Assembly (NCBI GenBank): GCA_914767715.1
Contig: OU612065.1
Location: 5,330,001-5,394,000 of the forward strand
DNA length: 64,000 bases
Reading direction: 5' to 3'
From: Membranipora membranacea
Lineage: Eukaryota; Bryozoa; Gymnolaemata; Cheilostomatida; Membraniporidae
The position numbers were made by a program, and so were the translations under genes. Shown here one piece after another: positions 1 through 12,406 of this stretch (its first letter is position 1; each line of letters starts with the position of its first letter). The notes beneath the pieces were generated by a model. It was not told the DNA's origin. It was given only the letters and a program-made list of their open reading frames with translations, and did not search any database.

Positions 1-104
1 AAAATTGTATCGTTTCTTGTGTTAGAATGTGAAATTTCTCCATTAATATAGTGTATAGTTCTTTGTGTATTGCAGACAGAGCGGCCAAAGAAGATAAAAC
101 CCAC

Positions 105-3100
105 CAGTCTGTGTTTACTGTTAGAGACTAGTTGATGAAGATGAGCTGTAATAGAGGCGAGTATATGACGAGACTGCTGTATATCCTCCATCTCAACCTC
201 AAACATTAGAGTTATCATCTCATTCCTCGTTCTCTGATCTACTAACTTATCTATCACCTGTCATACAGAAATAGAGGGCAAGACTGCAGGGTGTATTCTG
301 TGATAAAATCAATGTTTAAGAGAATATTAAAATTTTATTGGACATGCAAAGAGGCCACATCTCATCTCTGACTAACAGCTAGAGAGGGAGAGAGAGAGGT
401 AGAGAGAGGGAGAGAGAGGTAGGGAGGGAGGGAGGGAGGGAGGGAGGGAGGGAGGGAGGGAGGGAGGGAGGGAGGGAGGGAGGGAGGGAGGGAGGGAGGG
501 AGGGAGGGAGGGAGGGAGGGAGGGAGGAAGAGAGGGAGAGAGAAAGAGAGAGAGAGAAAGAGAGAGAGAGAGAAAGAGAGAGAAAGAGAGAGGGAGAGAG
601 GGGGAGAGAGAGGGAGAGAGAGAGGGGGGGAACATCATCCCCTAAATATTAGTTATTACTTACCTGTCGCTGACAGTCAAGAAAATACTGTTGACGAGCT
701 AATTTCAGATTATAGTCCCCTGTGAGTATATAAGCCTCCTTTAGTAGAGTTGACTGTTGTATGAGTGATTTGAGATCTGTATCTCTAGCAGTGGTCAGCT
801 CCCGTGAGTAGATAGCAGCCTTACCTTTTACTCTCTCTAGATGGTTTCTACAGACAGCAAAGAATAGATTCAATTTAGGGAGAAAACGTATTTTATACTG
901 TAAAACAAAGTCAAAGATACAATAAACTCTTTTCAAATGTTTTAAAACATAAAATATGAAAAGAGGGTACACAAAGGGTAACCATACAACCTTACCGTCA
1001 AAACATATTACCCTGCAATTGAGAAAGAATTAATAGAAATGTCATTCTATATTACACAGGGGTGCTAAAAGTTGAGATAGGAGAAGTACTCACAGTCATT
1101 CTGTTACCACTCAGTCTATCCATGAAAGTATGATCGGGTTTTTTGGTGAAGGAGGAAGTACAGGTTCTCAAAATGAAGAGGATTTGAATTCTAAAATCCG
1201 ATATTATAAAAATTTACCAGATGTTTAACATTTATGCAGAATGAAGCTTTCTGCGATGAGGTATATAGTTTAGAGAGAATGCTATCACCATTATTTACCT
1301 GAGTTGATCATTGCTTAGTTTGGACAGTTCATCGACAAGTTCTGAAGCTCCCCTCAGAGATTTACAAGCAGCTTCGCCCATGGCTACATTCACCTGAGCA
1401 TCAACACTCTGCTCTACACTCACAGTATATCTGAATAACAACATGTGTACAGAAATCAAAAGCAAATACATCATATAAACTGCCATTGTTTCCCATTTCT
1501 TGGACCCAGTGACCGGGCGGTAATGATGTAGTGTTCACCGCTTAGAAGTACCCATTGTGGCTTACATTAAGCGGTATATAAAAAAACTCATTATTATTAT
1601 TATTATTTCATCAAGTTTATGCGGCTGGCTGTAGCTGACACAAACATCATAAGGCGTACAATGAGTGAAGATAGCAAGTCGACAAAAAATATAGAATACA
1701 ATAGATCTATAAGCTCAAAGGATTATTCATGAAGATAGCAATTTATTGGTGCTACTCACGCTTGCTGCAGGCGATTTAACTCTGCACACATATCCAGCAC
1801 ATTCTCCTCAGTGTCCTGCTTCACAGCTAATGTTTGAGGCTCGGACATGTTTAATAACTGATAGTATGATTCATCTTTGTCTCCACCTGAAGCAATATCT
1901 GCTAAGCCCTGAAATCAATGACACATTTGAGTTGTTTTCTCTCTGAACAAATTTGTCAGAGAGGGGACAACTCTCTACTCTTGTCCATATTTTTTCCTAT
2001 AGCCTGGGCAGTGTAGATGTGTTAGCAATGGTAATATCATTATAAAAACATTTTATATCACTCATAGGGCACTTATAGTATTGTGTTGCAAAACAAGAGG
2101 AAGAATAGATGGATTACAGTACTTCATTGCCAAATTTTAAGTATCTCAAATTTCAAAAAGCCCGACCTTGAAAACATTATGATAGCTATATATCACTTAC
2201 ATCGAAGAAGCGTTTATCAGTGAATTCAGCCAGTGCTGCAGTATTCTCTTGTTCAGCTTTATACAGATCATGTAGCCCCGTATGACAGAGAAGTCTGCTA
2301 CTAGTGGACTGATGTATTGTGTCACCTCTAGAGTGATTAAGGTCTGAGACCTGCTCTATTCTACCATAAAGCATGTGTAAAGTACTCACTACCTGCCTCA
2401 ACTCATTCAGTGCCTCCTGAAACTAAAATAAACAGAGACGCATGGAGGTGATGTTATCTTCATCCCATAATAATGACCCTAGCGGTAAATTTATTCAAAA
2501 ACTCTGCCATCCTTGTCTCCATAATTCATAAGGATTATACCTTTACTGGGGCCCAAATATGTGCACATAGATAATAGTGATGAAATACATTTAATGATCT
2601 AAAGTCCAGATGTAACTGTATCATGCAAAATCGTGAGCTGCAATGGTTTACAGCCCGACAAATACTGGTAATAAATCTAAATCACCTTTTGATGGTCCAA
2701 TTCACACAGTTGTATCTCTTTTCTCAGGTCATTCTGGAGTTTGGCTGTTAGCTCTTTCATATTATCACTTTTTTGTTGCTCTTTTGAAATTGCCTGACTG
2801 AAGAATCATAAATTATAAGCAATGTCATATGTAGAAGAAATTTGAGACTTCATTTTTTATTAGAACATCTTATTTTTTGGGATGCTTTACATAGGGATAG
2901 GTTCATGGGTATTATGTTTTTTATTCTGCGATCAGTGCTTTATTGAGAAATAGAACTGAAGATTCAAACTTCTTGTCAAAGTAATCAAAATCACTCTAAG
3001 ATAATCAGTAATACATCACAATTGAGTAAGCAACTTAAACGCTCCTGACGAGTATATCGGGACATTTTTTGTGAACGTATGAGGTTAACATGCCAAACAT

Positions 3101-3707
3101 TATTATGTAAATGATCCCAGGTACAAATTACCCAAGATCAGATGAAATTTGTTTGAGAGCATGTTTTCTAGTACTGAGCTTTTCTGACTTCTCGGTGAGG
3201 TATTTGATTTGCTCATCTAGTGTATGTTCGTCTACACTGTCAGCGATATTGTGTGAGAGCAATGCATCCTCTAACCGCGTCCCGGTCAACACCTGTCCTC
3301 GCTCCTTGAGTAACTCATATCTGAAGGCAAAGTGCTCACTTATAGGACCAGTATTTACACCAATTTTTGCAACATGTATGTGATATGTAATAAATCAATC
3401 AGATCAGTTTCTGAGAGATAAGACAGTACACTTCCGTCAAGCAAGACCCACACCTAAAGCTCTATTGGACACATAAATAAACATATGTTGTTAAAAACCT
3501 TTATCAAAGTTACACATATACTTACCTTCTCTGTTCTGAGGATAGTACAATATTTTCCTCGGTTAGGTTGCCAACAATCCAGTCAAGAAATCCAGCAGAA
3601 TCTGCCTCAGCCCACATCCAGTCTATATCCGTGTCCCGACTGATCCGACACTCAGTGGGGACATTCAACCGCTCCAACATGTTCCTCAATCTTTTGGTTC
3701 TATCCAT
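105..3707 (-). CDS. HAUS3: HAUS augmin-like complex subunit 3 homologue (3' part outside window)
   Basis: Augmin subunit that recruits gamma-tubulin to spindle microtubules; HAUS3 is a coiled-coil protein of about 600 residues in vertebrates. Exons (minus): 3707-3526 with the ATG, 3320-3132, 2797-2686, about 2422-2201, 1908-1760, 1430-1299, about 836-664 and 257-105, the last ending at a donor so the gene runs off the left edge. Family signatures as I remember them: the N-terminal DIDWMWAEADSAGFLDWIVG block followed by NLTEEN, EQENTAALAEFTDKRFFD in the middle, and TGDYNLKLARQQYF, which parallels GDFDLQIAKQDYY of the human protein. Most of the rest is predicted coiled coil. Junctions are in phase except between 1299 and 836, where one or two very short exons (a candidate lies near 1121-1100) remain unresolved. 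The start is the first ATG before the conserved block. Identification is by recalled similarity, not by a search. Confidence 0.82.
380..629. repeat. GGGA/GA purine-strand microsatellite
   Basis: About 27 tandem AGGG units (421-528) flanked on both sides by GA-rich sequence make a 250-bp pure purine tract on the plus strand. It sits in a HAUS3 intron, so the transcript carries the CU-rich strand. The Ser/Pro/Leu reading frame across it is a low-complexity artefact, not a gene. Confidence 0.97.
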
Positions 3708-5987
3708 GATCGGTGATTGTCTGACATGAAAACCAGATTTATCAATGAATCAAATAAGGATGGTTTGCAGCAGTTTACAGTAACCTGTTCAGCTTTTCAC
3801 TGATCGCCCTTGATCTAGATTGAACTGATTTAGTTTTCATTACCTGCTATCCCATAGTTTACAGATGTTCAGTGTATAGAGAAGGAAGCCTACCCATGAC
3901 CAAGGAGTAAACTTTTTTATTTCTTGCTACGACTAGCAACTATTGTTTATAGAAGGGATTGCAGGGGGCATCGATCACATCATGCCATTCAGATGACATG
4001 AAACCGAAAGTCACAGTGGTAGCACCATTTACTTTAGATGTATGTATAAACATTCAATTATTAGGAGTTCAGCTTACACACAGCAGGGAGAATTCTCATT
4101 CTCATTCCACAACTCCAAAACGCAAGTACTTGAAGATCATGTTATAAAAAGAGGTGTGGCCTATCGAGTGCAGGCTCCTCCCCCTTCCATTCTCCCTGCA
4201 CACAGATACTGAGGGTTAAATCAGGGAGGATTCTCCCTGGTTAAAGTAAAGAGTCTTTTTCTCCTCGGCTAAAGTTCCTCTCCAGTTCTGTTCTTGCATT
4301 GTACGACCAACCAGCCCCATTGGAAATGAGTCCAGAGATCAACTGCTCCAGGTCTCTGCAATCACTGGACTAACGGAAGCTGTAGCAGAGTGAGCCTGCC
4401 TGGCAATAGCTTTCTACCCTACTATATATATATATCCCATTTTGATTTTACTCCTTGGTAGCTATACTCTTACTATACAAATAATATAATTATTAATTAA
4501 ATTATTAAACTAATAATAATAAAGGAGTGAAATAATCACTATAAAGTAAACTCTTCAATATTAGTTCATTCCTTTGTCTCAGTACTCACCACAGATTTGC
4601 AAACACAGAGACTCGAAATATTATATTATCTAGTATAACTTCCTATAAACAACATACAATGAGGAATAGTAATCATGATTTTAACAAGCCCTTGATTTTA
4701 ATTTTTCCTTTGCCTTTTTTCAAACTTCTGAGAGTGAGTAACAAGTTGAATCATTGTTAAGCATATTGTGACTTTGATTGGTCAATTTATATAAAGATTG
4801 TTTATTGTTGGCCATGGTCTAGTGTAGTTACTTTGTTATTGAGAGCACAACTCCTTTCAATAATAACTTTTAACTTATTATTATAGCGGGGAGGGTGGGA
4901 TACACCCTGATTACAGCTATACTGTTTGTGTAAAGAACAATCTCCATTTTTGAGTTAAATAATATATTTTTAATATACTTGACTTAAGGCTATAGCTTTA
5001 TGATGTTTATCTGCATCTGGTAGTTCTAGTTTGTGATATCCACCTAGTTTCCGCTCGATGCTTGAACATACATGTGCCTCGAAAATTTCTTGATCAAGAA
5101 CATATACCACACCAGCAGTCATATGAAACCAGAAGGCACAACGTTCAATGTACCCTCCTCTGTATGATCCATTGCTTACTGGTGAAAAAAGTCTTCGACA
5201 TGAATTTCATCAGCTCTACCAGTATATATGGTCTGACTTGTCATATTCTCTATCTTGAAACAGAAACAGAAACCTCATGTAATTATTTAACTATGCCAAA
5301 TGAAGACCAATCATTTTCATTTTAGTTTCATCCCGCAAAGTATCAAAGTTTTAAATGGTGTCAGTATAATAATCAATTAACAGAGCCTTTGCAGTCACAG
5401 AAATCGCAACTATTTTCTATGTCATAATCATACATGACAAGTTGGCAGACCCAGAAATCAGGATGTCTCATTGGACGAACTCCCCACCCCAAGTACCACC
5501 CTGTGTCCCGCAGTGTGGGTGCAATTTGGCCCTTGTTTGTCATATTTCTTAGTTAAAACTTGAGTATTGATATTATGGAATATGGATGGTGTCATTTGAC
5601 TTGATTTTACAAATGATAAAGTTGTACAAGCAGTAATGGTAAAGCAAATACATAGGTTTATTTATGTACTGTGAAGGTAAGAAACATGGTTTCCCTTGCA
5701 GAAAGAAGCTTAAAAAACTTTCTGGATCAAAGAAGCTGCCACTTACCGTCATAATTACCAAAATAAAACAACTTCAACCAGTTATTAAAGGCCATGCCAT
5801 TTTTGCAGTTACTTTTATTTTTTAATTCATCAATCAATCCTGTTTGTGGGGTTTATATTCAATATTTGTCTATTGGATCAAGTATCACGAAAGCTCACAA
5901 ATGACTTTGACTCAAAGTCATTACATAACGTTTTGCTATAAAATAGCTTCCTCGAGAATAGATTTGGTTTCACAATAAAATGAGGCA
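3708..5987. other. HAUS3 upstream region, no gene seen
   Basis: About 2.3 kb upstream of the HAUS3 ATG. It should contain the HAUS3 promoter and 5' UTR, but I cannot place either. A short TA repeat lies near 4423-4437. Open frames here are short and lack flanking splice signals or recognisable domains. Confidence 0.5.
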
Positions 5988-7043
5988 TTAAGGTAATGTC
6001 AAAGACCGATCCGAATATCAACATATCATATACTGTTGGAAAGCTGCCGAGCTACTGAAAATGAATACCTGAACAAAAACTTGATTCGATGACGTTGTGT
6101 CATTTTAGGGAGGAAATGAGGCAAAAACGCTGTTTTTGTCAATGCAGAGGGAAGAGTCAAATTAATTGCAAAAAATTTCAAAACATGTGGAATGTATACT
6201 TAGAGAATGCATTCATCATAAAATTTGATTTTCTCTGATATATGACTAGTCTAAATTGACTTTTTACGTCACGCCATGCAACGAATTTTTTTTGTGAAGG
6301 CGTGAAAATATGTGAAATTTCAATCATTGATTCGCAACAGATCATAGGCTCGAATCAAAATTAATTATGATTTTCTCTTAGAGTACTCTTCAAATGTCAT
6401 ACACATTGACTTTCAAAAAATTAGCTTGCATATTGCAATGACAGTGGACTCTCGAAAATGGCTAATATTTTCACCGCCGCCGCCGCATAACGCCAAACAT
6501 GCTGTCCAAATAACCATTATTGTGGCCAAACAAAGTTTTTTTGAAAGTTCTCACATACGAAGCCGCTTTCATTAACCATGATGCACACAAGAAATGCCAA
6601 CTTAATTTTTCATTGCATCTTCATTTTTCTTGAATTTAACGCAAAAGAATGCCAAAAAACACCTCAAAAGTCCCTAAAAAGACCTCAAAAGTCCCTAAAA
6701 ATAGCTGCTTTTTGGCATTCTTTGGCGTTAAATTAAAAAAAAATGAAGATGCAATGAAAAATTAAGTTTCAATTTAGACTAGTCATATTTATCAAAGAAA
6801 ATCAAATTTCACGATGGACGCAATCTCTAAGTATACATTCCACCTGATCTGAAATTTCTTGCAATTAATTTGACTGCTCAATCTGCATTGAAAAAAAGAG
6901 TGTTTTCTGCCTCATTTCCTCCCTAAAATGACACAACGTCATCGAATCAAGTTTTTGTTCAGGTATTCATTTTCAGTAGCTCGGCAGCTTTCCAACGATA
7001 TATGATATGTTGATATTCGGATCGGTCTTTGACATAACCTTAA
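5988..7043. mobile_element. Near-palindromic TTAA-flanked non-autonomous element, copy 1
   Basis: The two arms are long inverted repeats of each other. GTCAAAGACCGATCCGAATA near the left end is mirrored by the reverse complement at the right end, and the outer arms stay near-identical for well over 100 bp. TTAA occurs just outside both ends (5988-5991 and 7040-7043), as expected of a TTAA target duplication like that of piggyBac-class elements. The body is 5992-7039 (1048 bp). The left arm contains a segment (about 6485-6600) with no partner in the right arm, so the palindrome is asymmetric, probably by deletion. There is no transposase frame. A related copy lies at 58795-60163. Confidence 0.85.
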
Positions 7044-8243
7044 CAATCTATGCTAGCTTACGCCTCAATCAAAATAACAAATAGGTACACAACATCTCTT
7101 TTTGAGATAGTACAGGTCTGAAAACAGTAATTAGGTATCAATAGCCTTTTTTCAAATAATAGCAATCCATAGGTCGACCTGAGGCTAATTAGCCTTAGCT
7201 TTGAGCTATGGAACTGCCTCCGAGATCGGCCTGAGCTCCAAGGTTCAGCTCGTAAATAAAGTTTGATTAAATCTAATGACAACAAATAACTAGTAATATT
7301 TGCTTTGGAATTTAAATTGATCCGATTTCAGAAAACACTGTGATCCGACCAAACCCGTTAGGTTTATGTTGAATGGTTTTATCTACTGCAGAGCAGAGAC
7401 CTCTCATCCCAATTGTTTTTGGATTAAATATGTTTTAAGTTTGTTTCAAGTCTTGGATCATATTGGTGACCATCCTTTTCGTAAGTTTTAAAAAGTAATT
7501 TCAACCAGCAATTTTCAGATAAAATTAACTTGCAAAGCTGCTTTTGGTATAATAACTATTGGTTTCAGAAGCATGTCCCCAAAGCTCAAGCCCATAGATC
7601 AAGCGAGGGTATAAAAAAGTGAGATATGACCCTGGTATCCAAAAGCGTAAAGCTCTCAGCATCATTAGTTTTAAAGTTAGTTTTATCGTCTTGTGTAAGC
7701 CCTAAAAATTTAGTTTCACAATATTTATCTATAACTGACCTTCCAATCAAAATTGCGTAATTTCTCAACTAATGACATGGTCGCTTTGTCATAATTTATC
7801 GCAAACACATTTGTAATGCAAAACTCATTTACAGTGTAGGCTGGTTAAATCAAACTCCTGTTAATTCAGAAAAGGAAAATTGGTCCTTTCAGCCAGATCT
7901 CAATGTCACTTAATTCGGACAAATCTTTGTGGTCTCTAGAGGACTTAATTAAGTGAACTGCACTGTACTTTATTGAAGTAAGGTTTACAATTATTTTTTG
8001 ATTTAGTAACACTATACTAACAACTCAACAATAACTTAGTTCCCCTAATATTGTCAGCTAGGAAATCCCTTGTTTTTCGTTTGTCAGCAAATGAGTCATG
8101 AAAATGGTAAAGTGTATGGTAATTTTATTGATTTTTTCCTTTCGCAATTCTGATTCTGATATGAATACTGATACATTTGAAAGCATTATTTCAGTTTCCT
8201 ATAGTTTCTTTGGCATTATTTGCTGACAGCCGAGTACTGAAGC
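7044..8243. other. Intergenic, no gene seen
   Basis: AT-rich sequence between the palindromic element and the first coding exon of the TPR gene. It presumably holds that gene's promoter or 5' UTR, but I see no convincing element. Confidence 0.5.
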
Positions 8244-11200
8244 ATGGACAGCAAAAACTTTGTGGTAAGCAGTGAGATTAAATCAGAACTTAGCATATTG
8301 ACTGGTAAAACTGGACTGGACCTGGATGAATAATAATATAAATAATATGTTCACATTTATTTTCTGCTGGATAATAACACCCATCTATACAGTGACATTT
8401 GCAAATTGCCTTTCTATCTAGGTTACGGAAAAAGAGGTAAAAGCTTTCAAGAAAGACTACTACTGCCAAACAAATGGAAAGTACGACACACAAGCACAAA
8501 TACCGCACCTAGCCATACTGGCTGAGGGTTACATCAGCAGATATAAAATGACGAAGGCTTGGACAGATATTCTCAAGGTATTTTGGTGTTTGGGTTTGGC
8601 TTCTAAGGCTTTAGGTTGAACACTTTAATCATAATATTAATACTGCAGCAGGAAGTGTGTGCTTTTCTTCATCTTGCTGATATTATTGAGCGGCCTGTGG
8701 ATGTAATAGTTAAGCCAATTAATTAATAACTAATACTCTGGCATTCATAGACTTGAACCTTTAACAATGGGACCAGGTTTCGAATTGAAGAAACGCAGAC
8801 AAACACCATACAATGAAGGCTTTATTTTATGTTATTTGCTGCCTCACCTATGGGGAAACAACAATGGCATTTACATGCATTTGTGTAGTGCGGCTGTGAT
8901 ACTTAATATTATAGCATGACATGCCATACATACAAGCCTCGACTACTCCAAGCGATCCTCATGCTAGTCTTCTGTCACTGAATCAATGTGTCATGAAGCT
9001 GGCCCTAAATAAACATGCTACATCCCCATTCAGACTAGCAGCAACGTTACCAATCGATATTGACAGCAGTAAGAAGTCAACATATCTATACTATTCTAAT
9101 ATTTGACTGGCTCATTAGTGTTGAACAACACACTAAAATTTGAATCCTCAATCTCCGATCATATGAGTTGTGTGTGTCATTGACCATGTTGTATGTATTC
9201 AGGAAATTGGGTGGTTGTGTGATCTATTGAACCCACAACTGATAAGTGATATCTTCTGGTATGGGTGAGGATTAACAGTAAATATCAAGATTGGGAAACA
9301 AAAAGATAATGGGATATTAAGGGAAGCAGTTTCTTCCCTCAATTATTCATGCATATGACATTAATTTTGTAGGCCCATTCACTGCTCAATTCTTCGGCTG
9401 TCCGAGACATCCACGAAGCCAATATGGCCTGGCAAAATAGGATATTTGATGTGCAAATGATGTACTGGAATGACGACGCCATCATCTCTAGAGAAGACCA
9501 TGAGAGGCTCACAATGCTGCTTAAGAATCACCTAGGACTAACTAGAAGTTTGATTCACAGAAAACTAGGACTTATTGGCACATTACCAGCTGATAAAATA
9601 GATCAAGTGTGGACCAATGAGTTCTCAACCTCTATTCCCCAAATCTCTGTTGATTGTACTGAGCGAATGATACAACTTGCTAAGCTGGTGATGGAGTCGA
9701 GTGTATCATGTCTTGCTTCCCCTCCGCCGTGTGCTTTTTCAGCAATCGCTATAGGGTCAATGGCTAAAGGGGAGGCAACTCCCTACTCTGATATGGAGTT
9801 CATGTTCCTGTTAGAGAGAAAAGATGAAGCAGTTATCAGATACTTTGAGATCCTAGCCATGACTGTCTACTTTTTGATTGGAAACCTTGGTGAGACAAAG
9901 CTAAGCTACATGGCAATAGAAGAGTTAGAAGGATGGTTTGGAGATACTTGCATGAATGGTTTCAAGATAGATGGCTTAGCAAAAGGCGCTGGAAACATAC
10001 CAACCGGGAATGGCTCAACAAATCAACAAAACCATTTTATTTTGACTGTAGATGAACTGATTTTGAGATACAAACAAACACTAGATAACCCTGATGAGAA
10101 AGAGGCAAAGAGAGGAGACTTCACAGCAATGATGGCTTACACCAGGCAGTTTTATTCCCACGGTAGAACAGGGGACTGCTTACTGCAGAGGTTCAAAAAG
10201 CAGCAAAAGGCCATGGTTTTCAATACAGAAAGAATAGAAGTTAACAGGGCTATGTTTGATGCTGATGTTGCAAAATATGGATTCAAGCCAGACCAGAAAA
10301 TAGCACAGAATGGTTATGTAGTCGACAGCAAGAAAGATCTCTACAGATATCCTTCCATCATCTTGTTCAATATCTCCATACTCACTCGAACGAGTGGCCA
10401 AGACACCTGGATAACACTCAATCTTCTAAGACAAAGTGGAATTATATCACAGACTATACATAAATCACTGCATTTCTTGTTGTGTTGCGCATGCTATTTC
10501 AGACTGTCGGCGTATCTGCATCACAATTCACATGATGATAGGATCTCCATCTTGCTAGAAGATGAATCAAGCAATCCAGTATATAGTCCAACCAGCTCCA
10601 CCAGCAGATGGTTTGTTCCACAAGGGCTCTTCAATATGTACTGCGAGTTCCTAGTGCCAATAAAGAGGCATTTTGCTCAAGGGCAGAGTTGTGCGTTGGT
10701 AGACTTGCTCAATAGAGATTTGAGAGAAGGCACATGGCATACTAAGTTTATCACACTACACTGCTGCCACAGATGGTTTGATGTCTGGGAGTTTCTTACA
10801 CAAACCTTTGGTAAAGACGTCATTTTGCTGCAACCAGAACTCATCCTTGGTAAATTGAATGATCTTGGACTCGAAATAGAAGAAATTTGTCAGTCGATCA
10901 AAGGATTGACATACACTTTGTACCAAAAGAGAGAGTATAGCGCTGCACTGACATATCACACAATGTTACTTAAAGAAGTCGAGTCTAACTCACAGGACCA
11001 AATTCAGACCAAACAGCTTTTGCTAGCAGACATTATGGATGAAACAGCCAATGCTCTAGTATACATTCACAAACATGATGCAGCATGCACACACTATTTG
11101 TCATCGTTTGAAATACGAAAGAAGATACTAGATGAGACTAGTATACTATTAGGCGAGTCTCATTTACAGCTGGGCCGCTGCTACAGGATACAGAAAAAGT

Positions 11201-12162
11201 GTCAATTGGCTGAAAGACACCTTCTACAAGCTCTGACCATATTTCATACAGATGCCTCGAGAGAGATTATGTATGACTATCGGGGAGACGAGGTCTCGAC
11301 CCAGCAACCGGCCGAGGTCAACTTCAGCAGCCTCAATCCATTAGAGCGCCTCTCTACGTTGAACCATACATCTGCTAGCATTGTACATACTATGCTTAAC
11401 CTTACAGACCTCTTGTGCACTACAAAGTATTACTCACTAGCTAAGTGTTACAGTTTGAAAGCCCTAGACTTTATTCTCAAACTCTACGGCAAAGATGCGA
11501 ACCATCGTCTCATAGCAGATACTATGTTTACTTGTGCATACAGTTGTAGCAATGAAGGTGATCATAGACAGGCTGATGCTTTCTACTGTAGAAGCTTTGA
11601 GATGATATCAAAGATCTTCACAGGCATAAACCGATCGCCATACAAAAATCTGCCTGGAATGAATGATACAGACAGGTGGGGTGTGTCTGATGCACGGGCA
11701 AAGCTAATTATCAACACATTTCTCGCGCTACCTGGATACAAGGTGCCACATCCCCAGTCAGCCAGTGTTCTTAAAAGGTATGGCAAGCACATGATGAATG
11801 TGGAGAAATACCAAATGGCAGAAACTTGCCTCGAAAAGGCTATATCTATGTACAAAGAGTCAGTTGAAGATGCTGCAGCATCTTTTGATATGGCAAGCAC
11901 CTCTGCAGCTCTAGGCATGATTATCATGCGGAACGATTACAAAAGAGGTCTTGTTATGTGTACCTCAGCACTTGAGAAGCTAGCCAAACTGGGAGATCAG
12001 ACTTCTATGTTTGAAGCAGCAGAGATCCATCAAAACCTGCATCAAGTCATGTCAGAACTGGGAACAACAGAAGAAGCAAGATATCACCACAAAACTGCAC
12101 TGCTTATATATAAGGAGCAAACAGATGATCCTTGCCATCCAAAAATCCTAGAGCTGCAGTAA
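8244..12162 (+). CDS. TPR-repeat protein with a nucleotidyltransferase-like (DUF294/GlnD-type) domain
   Basis: Three exons, 8244-8264, 8422-8577 and 9373-12162, all joined in phase 0, encode 988 residues; an in-frame TGA lies two codons before the ATG. The last exon alone codes for 929 residues. An N-terminal helical region is followed by GSMAKGEATPYSDME near residue 187, the glycine-serine plus acidic pair typical of the Pol-beta nucleotidyltransferase fold as found in DUF294/GlnD-like proteins. A long middle region leads into TPR-like helical pairs over about the last 400 residues (for example QKREYSAALTYHTMLLKEV and KYQMAETCLEKAISMYKES). No signal peptide or membrane segment is visible. 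Whether the NTase centre is active cannot be judged, since a third acidic residue was not located. TPRs usually mediate protein contacts. I know of no precise function for this architecture. Confidence 0.85.
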
Positions 12163-12238
12163 ACAAAATGGTAACTACCTTCAACTTTTTTGTTTATCAT
12201 CAGAGAACGGTACCACGAATGCATAACGTTACAAATTT

Positions 12239-12244
12239 TTTATT
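12239..12244 (-). terminator. AATAAA polyadenylation signal of the Tudor gene
   Basis: AATAAA on the minus strand about 165 bp past the Tudor stop codon. It is the closest canonical signal downstream of that stop. It lies only about 75 bp from the stop codon of the convergent TPR gene, so the two 3' UTRs probably overlap. Confidence 0.6.
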
Positions 12245-12406
12245 TCAAAACTATATCAAACTAAACTATAGAAAAACATAACTTTTTTTAACTTGAGAAA
12301 ATTACAGAATACATCTTGAAACAATGGTCAAAGTGACTTCTCACCATTATTCTCATGCTAATCTATAAAATATACAAACTTTGTGAGTATTTTGTTCGAA
12401 GTTATT

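Noticed and set aside
372-638. Ser/Pro/Leu-rich open frame
   Set aside because: It is a translation of the GGGA microsatellite, with no codon signal or family similarity.
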